Shown here one piece after another: positions 17,518 to 25,481 of a DNA stretch of 45,465 bases. This DNA comes from Lachnospiraceae bacterium (GTDB taxonomy: Bacteria > Bacillota > Clostridia > Lachnospirales > Lachnospiraceae). The DNA lies in the NCBI GenBank assembly GCA_017536965.1, contig JAFWCK010000063.1, forward strand, positions 1-45,465, written 5' to 3'. The translations under genes were made by a program, and so were the position numbers. Each line of letters begins with the position of its first letter. The stretch's first letter is position 1. A model generated the notes under the pieces. It did no database searches. It was given only the letters and a program-made list of their open reading frames with translations, and was not told the DNA's origin.

Positions 17518-17592
17518 ATAATAAAAAAAAGGCTGTCACAACATGAGTCATGAAACAGCTTTTTAATGTGCAGAATTGGATTTTTTTGTGAC
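17518..17592 (-). promoter_or_regulatory. shared pilus promoter module, copy A (adhesin)
   Basis: The minus strand reads GTCACAAAAAAAT (17580-17592), 27 bases, then a 20-bp block (17533-17552) with TGAC-N8-TGAC, identical to copy B at 15 of 20 positions. A TATTAT -10-like box (17518-17523) lies at the same offset. In this copy the outer ends also form an inverted repeat, TGTCACAA / TTGTGACA. The ATG lies 62 bp beyond the 20-bp block. Confidence 0.62.
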
Positions 17593-17612
17593 ATTTCACC
17601 CGTCCAGGCGAT

Positions 17613-17646
17613 CAAAAAAAGACCCCCGCCTTTAGGCGATGGCCTT
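17613..17646 (-). terminator. terminator of the c-di-GMP signalling operon
   Basis: An 11-bp stem with a few G-T pairs and one A-G mismatch (AGGCCATCGCC / GGCGGGGGTCT) encloses a TAAA loop. Seven T residues follow on the minus strand. It lies 31 bp after the stop of the diguanylate cyclase gene. Confidence 0.8.
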
Positions 17647-17677
17647 TTTATCGTTTTACTTATTATATTTATAATAA

Positions 17678-19030
17678 TTAAGAAGCAAATTCAATTCCAC
17701 ATCCGCCGGCATTTTTCACTTTATAGAGTGCCGTGTCAGCTTCTTTAAAGAGCTCATCTGTCACTGCCCTGTTTCCAAATGCGGCTCCTACGGAAAAGGA
17801 TGCAGCCGGGAGTTTATCGTCTACGGCAAGCTGCCGGTTGGCATTCCCCACTTTGATCCTGATCAGGTCCATCAGCTGCGGTCCTGCGTTCCTCATAATG
17901 ACCGCGAACTCATCTCCGCCAAAGCGGAAAATAAGGTCATCCGAACGGAATTGATGCCGAAGTACATCTGCTGCTTTTTTCAGGACAAGATCGCCTATAT
18001 CATGACCGTACTGGTCATTTACACTCTTGAATTTATCGACATCGATCAGCAGGAGACACATATTTTCCTCATCCAGTTCTTCTATCAGCCTGTTGTACCC
18101 CGCCCTGTTAAACAGACCCGTCAAAGCATCATGCAAGGCTTCATGCTGAAGATCGTCATGGATCTTGCGGGTTTTTTCAAACGCATCATTGTATGCCTCG
18201 GCCAAAAACTGCATCTCGGACGCTCCGGAAAGAGGTATCTTCTGCTGCTCCTTGATATAATTAGCAGCCTTAATGAGAGGATTCATGACCAGTTCCAGAC
18301 TGATTAAAATGACTGCAATGATCACGATAAGCATGATCGCCAGCATGATAAACAGCGTGGCGAGCAGTCTGGTAAGGGACTCATAGTTTTGACGATGCTC
18401 TGTATCCAGGATATTGATCAGTTCATCCTGACAAGATTCCACATTTTCATTAACAGTATCCTTGTAAGACTGGTAGGTTTCATCAAACAATATCTCAATG
18501 GCCTTCTGATGTTTTTCCTCGGAAGAAAGAGCCGCATCCTGTGCTGTCAGTCTCAGGTCCTTGATATCCTCCGGTATGTAAGTGCGGTCCAATCCCTGCG
18601 ACTCCCATTCCAATATCATGGAGTAATATTCAATGCCTATGAGTTCATTGGAGGCCTGCAGTGCATTCTCCAGATAGCGGATAGCCGAAGTATCCTTCAT
18701 ATATGGTTCCAGACTTTCAATAGCTTTTTCTCTTCTTCTGCTGACATCCACTTCCGTGAAATAATTATTGATAAACTCTGTTTTTCCGGTGACCGCAAAA
18801 CTACGCACCTGCTGCGTAAGGTAATCTGAGGCCTTGTTCATAATAGGAGTTTCTCTCTGACACATCAGATAGATATCCGTGTTCTCCCTTAATGATCTGT
18901 TCTTTTTTTGAATATTCACAGCAAGGAGCATAAGAACGATGACAATGGCCACAGCTGTTGAGACCATCAAGATATTGATCGTCTTTATGCTTATCGGTCT
19001 TTTGGATCTGTTTTTCTTTTGTTCCTTCAC
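17678..19030 (-). CDS. membrane-bound diguanylate cyclase
   Basis: This 450-residue protein has two membrane segments (about 16-39 and about 232-257) framing a helical extracytoplasmic sensor of about 190 residues. A HAMP-like linker and a GGDEF domain (about 290-450) follow. The active site reads RFGGDEF, and a product-inhibition I-site (RSDD) lies five residues before it, so it should make c-di-GMP with feedback control. The start is GTG 19030 behind GGAAGGG. It follows the Hpt gene by 12 bp and ends the operon. It probably sets local c-di-GMP for the neighbouring pilus genes, which is inference from position. Confidence 0.88.
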   Translation of the reverse strand: MKEQKKNRSKRPISIKTINILMVSTAVAIVIVLMLLAVNIQKKNRSLRENTDIYLMCQRETPIMNKASDYLTQQVRSFAVTGKTEFINNYFTEVDVSRRREKAIESLEPYMKDTSAIRYLENALQASNELIGIEYYSMILEWESQGLDRTYIPEDIKDLRLTAQDAALSSEEKHQKAIEILFDETYQSYKDTVNENVESCQDELINILDTEHRQNYESLTRLLATLFIMLAIMLIVIIAVILISLELVMNPLIKAANYIKEQQKIPLSGASEMQFLAEAYNDAFEKTRKIHDDLQHEALHDALTGLFNRAGYNRLIEELDEENMCLLLIDVDKFKSVNDQYGHDIGDLVLKKAADVLRHQFRSDDLIFRFGGDEFAVIMRNAGPQLMDLIRIKVGNANRQLAVDDKLPAASFSVGAAFGNRAVTDELFKEADTALYKVKNAGGCGIEFAS

Positions 19031-19042
19031 CTTGTTCCCTTC

Positions 19043-19384
19043 CTACTTTGCAAGTTCAGCAAGCGTTTCCTTTTGTTTTTTAATTTCATCCATAAGCTGC
19101 GAATAGTCCATATCGGTCCGGGCCCTTAATAGTTCTGTCATCTCTGTAACCGGCGTTCTGATTGGGGTAAGTCCCAGATTTGCCGTAACACCTTTGAGCG
19201 CGTGAGCTGCTTCGAACGCTTCATCCAGATTGCCTTCTTCCACAGCCCGCTGCAGGTTTTCCACTTGATTGTCTGCAAGCATGAGATTGATCATTCTGAA
19301 ATAAAATTCCTCGTTGTTCATGCAAATCTCCATACCTGCCTTGACATCTGCTCCATAATCTATCAGTTTTTCAATTGTAAGCAT
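19043..19384 (-). CDS. Hpt (histidine phosphotransfer) protein
   Basis: This 113-residue helical protein has the Hpt signature AFEAAHALKGVTANLGL, whose histidine is the phosphorylation site. Hpt proteins shuttle phosphate between receiver domains in phosphorelays. The only receiver in the window is at the N-terminus of the large upstream protein (23319 onward), an obvious partner. AGGAAGGGGG precedes ATG 19384. The gaps are 17 bp to the upstream reading frame and 12 bp to the cyclase. Confidence 0.85.
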   Translation of the reverse strand: MLTIEKLIDYGADVKAGMEICMNNEEFYFRMINLMLADNQVENLQRAVEEGNLDEAFEAAHALKGVTANLGLTPIRTPVTEMTELLRARTDMDYSQLMDEIKKQKETLAELAK

Positions 19385-19401
19385 GCCATCTGTCCCCCTT
19401 C

Positions 19402-22400
19402 CTAATTGGACATATTTTTCAGCGAATCTTTATTCAAATACATAGCTGCATCCGCACGTCTGAAAACTTCTTCCAGTGTCTCATCCTGATCTGCGATCCA
19501 CGCTTCACAGCCGCATGCAATGATCACACCGCCGTCATTATGATTCTTGGCATTCCAATCGGTCATTCTCCGGATCAGATCCTGCCGGTTCTCATAATCA
19601 GACCCGCGGAGAATTGCAACAAATTCATCTCCTCCAATACGGTAAACAGGGCTGTGCTTAAAAATATCACAGATCACGCGTGCCGCATCCAGGATCAGCT
19701 TGTCTCCAGCCTGATGGCCTTTTGTATCATTAACCATTTTCAGTCCGTTCACATCACATACCGCAACAGCAAACGGAGAAGATATACCATATTCGATCTC
19801 TGAATTGATCTTTAAGGCAGATTCGTCGTATGCGTGCTTGCTTTTTACTCCGGTAAGTGCATCCCGATTTGCTTTTTCACTGGCAGCATTCAGTTCCCTC
19901 TCCCTGCGGATCTGGGCATCCACATTGCTGACACCTATGACGATATACTTTTCGTTCTCCTCATCTGTCAGCTGGATGACCTTGCAGTTAATGTACACCG
20001 GTACATCCGATATCATTAATCTGTAAGTGGAGGAAAAAGTCTTGCCATCTTTCAGCTCCGGAACCAGCTTTTCTTTATCTCATACAGCCAATGCCATATC
20101 GAGATCATCTTTATATACCAGACGCAGGATATTCTTGCGGCAGTCTTTAAAGAAATCTGTTCCGTTCTGCTCGATCTGCAGATCCTGGTAATCGCTATGG
20201 GACGAATACTCTATAAATTCGTCTGTCTCCAGATTTACCAGGTAGATACTGAAATAGTCTTTGGAAAGCGCCTGCGCGACTCGTCCATATGTCAGGGTCT
20301 TCTCCCTGACGGCATCATACTCCTGCTGATGTTTTACCTGCGCATCGATACTGTTGACACCGATAACGATATGCTTGTCATTTTTATCCGCCATATGAGT
20401 GGCTTTCAAGCTGACGAACTGCGGCTCCCCGTCGTTCATCAGCCGGTAATTTAAGGTAAACGTCCCTGATTTATCCATTTCAGTTAGAAGTTTTTCTTTT
20501 GTGAATGCAGTAAGTATCTTTTCCTGATCGTCCGGATGTACCAGCTTCAGGATCTTTTCGCGGGTCTGATCGAAGAAGTCTTCGCCTCCTTTTCCAATGC
20601 CCCGTTCGTTAAATTCATCATGCGCACTGAACTCTATAAAGTGATCTGTTTCCGTATTAACATAATAGATACTGAAATAGTCTGCTGCCAGAGCCTGCGC
20701 AATATTTGCATAAGTAATACTGTTCTTTCTGGAGATTTCCAGTTCATGGTCTCTGACTACCTGATTTTCAATACTTGCGACACCGATCACAATATGATCT
20801 CCATCTTCCGCATTGACGATCTTCATTCTGTAAAAGACCGGCTCCCCATCGATGAGAAGACGATATACAACGGAAAAGGTCTGATGTTCTCTCAGCGCCT
20901 CCAGAAGCTTATCCTTCTGCAAAGATGCACGGATCATCGGCTGATCCTCCTCAAAAACAAAAGAGCCGATATTTTTCTGGCATTCCTGGAAGAAATCCGT
21001 GCCGCTCAGTTCTATCTGCAGGTCCTCATAAGCCCCCGGTGCGGTAAACTCTTTATAGTCATCTGTCACAATGTTTACATAGTAGATACTTTCGAAGTCA
21101 CTGGAAAGAGCCTGCGCGATTGAAACAAATTCCTTATTCTTTTCTGTATTATCTGTTCCCTCATTGACCTGCTGGATCTGCTCTTCCACATTACTGACAC
21201 CAATCACGATATGATGTTCATCCTGCGTACTTGCATTCACGGCACGCAGATTATAAAAGACAGGTCTGCCTTCGAGCATCAGTCTGTATGTCAGGGAAAA
21301 TGACCGGTCGCCCATCAGCTGAGCCAGAAGAGCTTCTTTCTGCAGGGAAAGTGATACTCTTTCCACGTCTTCCTCATAAATGACTCTTGCAATATTTTTC
21401 TGTGTATCGGCAAAAAAGTCCTTGCCGCTGCGTTCGATCTGAAGATCCTCATATTTGCCCTGCGAGCTGAACTGTATGTATCTGCCGTTCTCGGTATTCA
21501 CATAATAAATCACTTCAAATCCGCTGGTCAGAGCATGGACAATGTTTGCAGAGACAGAGGTCCTGTTGACATGCATGTGCGGTTTGCGTTCTTCCTTTTT
21601 CCCGGTTTCATCAACCAGATGATCCTTAGATGCTATGATAAAAGTCTCATACTCTGCCGGCGGAACCGGTTTTGAGAAATAATATCCCTGCACAATGTCA
21701 ACCCGCAGCAGTTTCAGCGCCTCCAACTGTTCCTCTGTTTCCACGCCTTCTGCAATGACAGGTACGTTAAGATAGTCCGCTATGTCAACGATCACTTCAA
21801 TCAATCTGGTATTTCGTCCATCCCGGAACGCATCCCGGATAAATTTCATGTCCAGTTTCAGTGCATCGATCGGAAGACTCGATATCATGTTCAAGGATGA
21901 ATACCCGGTGCCAAAGTCATCCATTTCGATCCGGAACCCAAGGTCTCTCAACTGGTTTACCACATTGATGATCTGCGCAGAATCTTGTGTATAAGCAGAT
22001 TCGGTGATCTCAAGCAGCAGTTCATGAGCCGAAAGATCATATTCCTGCAGAATGTTCTGGAAAATACCAATCAGATTCGGATCATACATATCGATCCTGG
22101 AAACGTTAACCGAAACCGGCACCGTGATACCAAACCGCATTTTCCAGTCTCTGATCTGTGCCGCTGCTGCACGCCATACATAAATATCCAGCTCTTCTAT
22201 CATGCCATTATCTTCAAACAACGGAATAAATACGCCCGGACTGACCAGACCAATTTCCGGATGCTGCCAACGGACCAGCGCCTCTGCGCTGGAAAGTACA
22301 GGTATTTCGGATCTGATATCAAATTTCGGCTGATAAAACACCACGAATTCATGGTTCTTTATTGCACGATGGAAATCCTCCAGCAGGCGCTCTGCATAGA

Positions 22401-23319
22401 TTTCCGACTCATGCAGCTGATTATCATAAAGGGCAATACTCCTCTGGTAGTTTGAACGGATCGTATCAGAAGCCATTTTTGCCCGGTCAAACCGCCGCTC
22501 GATCTCAATGCTTTTATCCACATACGCATAAACTCCCATACGGAGACGAATTCTGTTTGAAGAAGCCTCTTCTCCTTCAATTCCGATCGACGCATTCTCA
22601 AGAATCGCTTTATAATCATCACGATGCGGGCAGTACACAAGGAAGGTATCCGCCTCGCGTCTGCAAACAATACCTCCTGCATCGCGTACCATTTCACGAA
22701 GTTTTTCACCGATCCTGCGAAGGACCTCATCACCATAGGCCTTTCCATAGCGTTCATTGATCATGTGGAAGTGATAAATGTCAACCACGATGGCATCCAT
22801 TTCATTATCTTTGTGATGCTGATCGAACTGCTCGGCAAAACGATAAAAGTATTCGCGATTATACAGACCGGTAAGATGATCTCTTTCCGTCGAGGTAATG
22901 ATATCCCGATCTTCAGAGAGCTCGATGGAACGGACTACTCTCGTCAGAATGACTTCTTTTTTCGGGTAAGGTTTTGGAATAAAATCTGATGCACCAAGCT
23001 GCAGACTTTCCACCTCTGACTCCTGGTCCGCGGTCATAACAATGATTGGAATGTCCTTGAGATTCTGATCGTTTTTCAGGATCTTGATCAACTCCAGACC
23101 GTGCATTCCCGGCATAAGAAGATCCAGAATCACCAGAGAAAGAACTTCACTTTTTTCCCTTATTATCGCAAGAGCACTTTCTCCATCGGCAGCAAAGATC
23201 GTCTCGTAATCATCCTTCAGGACGAGGTTGAGCAATTCGCGGTTAACCGCTTCATCATCTACGATCAGAATCAGTCTTCTGCCATTCTCCGAATAGAATT
23301 TCTCATGTGTTTTCAGCAT
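19402..23319 (-). pseudogene. REC-GGDEF-EAL-(PAS-like)x4-GGDEF signalling protein interrupted by one in-frame TGA
   Basis: A single frame of 1305 codons is broken only by TGA at 20080-20082. Order: receiver (1-120, acceptor D66 in VILDLLMPG); degenerate GGDEF (about 150-300, signature READT, inactive); complete-looking EAL phosphodiesterase (about 310-560, with AEALVRWQHP, DDFGTGYSS, AEGVET); four PAS-like repeats; C-terminal GGDEF with intact RIGGDEF but no I-site. The TGA falls in repeat 4, where the other repeats have Leu, Leu or Phe, so a TTA-to-TGA change is the simplest explanation. As read, a 1079-residue receiver-EAL protein would be made without the cyclase. No ribosome site precedes the first ATG after the stop (20016). 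ATG 23319 follows AAAGAAAGG. Confidence 0.85.
19880..21546 (-). repeat. four tandem PAS-like sensor repeats (417-423 bp period)
   Basis: Repeat starts fall at about 21546, 21123, 20706 and 20283, 139-141 codons apart. Each copy opens with a (I/V)xxAL...(I/L)YxVN pattern and continues with a GxDFF motif, an EEDxxR-like or DDxxx segment, a YRL(M/L) strand, and IVIGVxSIxxQV at the end. The copies differ in sequence, so the duplication is old and is retained at the protein level. Confidence 0.8.
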
Positions 23320-23379
23320 TTTCTTCCAACCTTTCTTTAAGCAGGATATATCATTAGTAATGGGTTTATTCTATCAATA

Positions 23380-23408
23380 ATTGTATAAAAGAGCCTGATT
23401 ATTTACAA
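23380..23408 (-). promoter_or_regulatory. sigma-A-type promoter of the signalling operon
   Basis: On the minus strand TTGTAA (23403-23408) and TACAAT (23380-23385) are 17 bp apart. The predicted start of transcription is about 50 nt before ATG 23319. It sits between the ABC exporter stop and the signalling gene. Confidence 0.65.
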
Positions 23409-23419
23409 TGCTTTTTCCT

Positions 23420-25276
23420 TTAGTCGTCATCCGGCATTTCATGTTCCAGGACAACACGGAACTGCGTTTCATATAATTCTTTGTAAATACCTCCCTGTTC
23501 GAGAAGTTCATCATGGGTTCCCTGCTGTGCGATCGTTCCGTTTCCGATCACGATAATCCGATCTGCACTTAGGATCGTGGACAGCCTGTGTGCGATCACT
23601 ATGCTGGTCCGCCCTTCCATGATGGTTTCCAGTGCGTCCTGGATGGCGCTTTCCGAAATGGAATCCAGCGCACTGGTCGCCTCATCCAGGATCAGGATCT
23701 TCGGATCCTTCAGCAGGACTCTCGCAATAGAAAGCCTTTGTTTTTCCCCGCCGGAAAGTTTCAGACCGCGGTTCCCGACGACTGCCTCATACCCTTCCGG
23801 CTGCGAAACAATAAAATCGTGAATATTGGCTGCTTTGCATGCCGCTTCCAGTTCTTCTTCGGTTGCATTTTCTTTTGCGTACAGCAGGTTTTCCCGGATC
23901 GTCCCGTTAAACAGATACGCATCCTGCGTGACCACACCGATACAGCTTCGCAGGTAAGAAAGGTCAATATCTCTGACATCAACTCCGGCAATCGTCACTC
24001 TTCCGCCCAGAACATCATAAAGACGGGGAATCAGGTTTACGAGAGTTGATTTACCCGACCCGGAAGCGCCAACGATGGCATACATCGCACCACCCGGAAC
24101 CGTAAAATCAACATCTCTCAGCAGCGGTTTATCCGGTTCATACGAAAACTCCACATGTTCAAAGCAGATATCCTGATTATGAAACTCTGGCTTCAGGCCG
24201 TTTTCCGGAGAAACAATGGTGCTTTCTTTATCAAAATAATCAAAGATCCGCGTGAACAGTGCAAGAGACCTGGTAAAATCAACCTGAATATTCAAAAGAG
24301 ATTCTACCGGCCTGTAGAGCCGGTTGACCAAAGCAACCGTTGCCGTGATCGTACCAACCGTCAGCGTCGGATCCCAGAGACGAATGATCAGAAGACCGCC
24401 TGCAAAGTAGATCAAAAGCGGTGCTACCTGTGTAAACATACCCATGACCATTCGGAACCATCTTCCGCTGCGGGCTTCTTTTAAAGCATACTGCGTAACC
24501 TCCTCATTTACCTTTACGAAATTATCATACTCTTTCTTCTCACGGGCAAACAGTTTCACTAAAAGAGAACCAGAAACACTTAAGGTCTCATTGATCCGCT
24601 CATTCATCTCATCTGTTTTTTCCTGACTTTTGGAAAGCAAAGCCCATCGGGTCCTGCCCACGGATCGTGTCGGAATGATCAGAAGGGGGATGACGATGAT
24701 TCCCACAATGGCCAGTTTCCAGCTCATGGTGAAAAGTGCCACGAGCGTCGTCACAACAGTAGCGATATTACTTACAATGTTCTGCAGGGTTCCGGAGATA
24801 ACAGAGCTGACACCGCTGATATCTGTGTTCATTCGGGTAATGATATCGCCCTGTTTTTCGGTTGTAAAAAAGGAATGTGGCATGTACTGAAGATGGTTAT
24901 ACATCTGATTGCGCATATCAAAAATGATCCGCTGCGAGATCCATGCGTTAATATAGGACTCCAGGACCGATATAGCCTGTGAAGCCCCCAGCGTAACAAC
25001 AGCGGCAATCAACAGTTTGATCAGGAGCGTCATATCTTTCCCGATCAAAGCCTCATCAACAATTCGTCCTGTAATAATGGATGGAAACAGTCCGATAACA
25101 GCTGCTGCAAGAATTGTAATGAACACGATGATAAATTGCAGCAGATACGGTTTCAGATAGCCGAAGATCCGCTTTAATAAACCTCCTGTTACACGAGGCA
25201 TTTCCTTTTTTTCATCTTCTGTGAGAAAACCTCTTGGCCCTGCCGGACCAAAACCTCTTCCGGGTGGGTGTGCCAT
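23420..25276 (-). CDS. ABC exporter, fused membrane and ATPase domains
   Basis: This 618-residue half-transporter has six membrane segments in about 40-330 and a nucleotide-binding domain in about 370-610. It carries Walker A GASGSGKST, signature LSGGEKQR, Walker B ILILDEATSALD and the switch histidine in IVIAHRLST. It belongs to the MsbA/LmrA-like type that works as a dimer exporting lipids, drugs or peptides. The Gly/Pro-rich N-terminus (AHPPGRGFGPAGPRGF) is characteristic of many clostridial members. AAGGAGG precedes ATG 25276. It is a single gene with its own promoter, and the substrate is unknown. The other half-transporter in the window (36677) is not adjacent, so each may be a homodimer. 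Confidence 0.88.
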   Translation of the reverse strand: MAHPPGRGFGPAGPRGFLTEDEKKEMPRVTGGLLKRIFGYLKPYLLQFIIVFITILAAAVIGLFPSIITGRIVDEALIGKDMTLLIKLLIAAVVTLGASQAISVLESYINAWISQRIIFDMRNQMYNHLQYMPHSFFTTEKQGDIITRMNTDISGVSSVISGTLQNIVSNIATVVTTLVALFTMSWKLAIVGIIVIPLLIIPTRSVGRTRWALLSKSQEKTDEMNERINETLSVSGSLLVKLFAREKKEYDNFVKVNEEVTQYALKEARSGRWFRMVMGMFTQVAPLLIYFAGGLLIIRLWDPTLTVGTITATVALVNRLYRPVESLLNIQVDFTRSLALFTRIFDYFDKESTIVSPENGLKPEFHNQDICFEHVEFSYEPDKPLLRDVDFTVPGGAMYAIVGASGSGKSTLVNLIPRLYDVLGGRVTIAGVDVRDIDLSYLRSCIGVVTQDAYLFNGTIRENLLYAKENATEEELEAACKAANIHDFIVSQPEGYEAVVGNRGLKLSGGEKQRLSIARVLLKDPKILILDEATSALDSISESAIQDALETIMEGRTSIVIAHRLSTILSADRIIVIGNGTIAQQGTHDELLEQGGIYKELYETQFRVVLEHEMPDDD

Positions 25277-25360
25277 TGTTTCCTCCTTCTTGTTCTCTGC
25301 TGATCAGTTTATCCTTTTACAGTCCTCTCAAGTTCATATCTTAAGTCTATTGTTGTTTTC

Positions 25361-25389
25361 ATACTATCACTTTCGCATCCGTAGAACAA
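25361..25389 (-). promoter_or_regulatory. extended -10 promoter of the ABC exporter
   Basis: On the minus strand TTGTTC (25384-25389) and TAGTAT (25361-25366) are 17 bp apart, with an extended TGA immediately before the -10 box. Confidence 0.5.
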
Positions 25390-25481
25390 TTTATCTTTGA
25401 TTTGTGTTTTTATACAGGAAAATGTAATCTATTAACATCAAGGAATTAATAAAAACTTACTGTTTCTAAGGAGAAAACCAA

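Noticed and set aside
17471..17677. c-di-GMP riboswitch in the adhesin leader
   Set aside because: The leader from the -10 box to the ATG is only about 50 nt, too short for the aptamer, and no conserved core was recognised.
20080..20082. TGA as a selenocysteine codon
   Set aside because: Aligned repeats carry Leu or Phe, not Cys, at this site, and no selenocysteine insertion hairpin was recognised downstream; a nonsense change is simpler.
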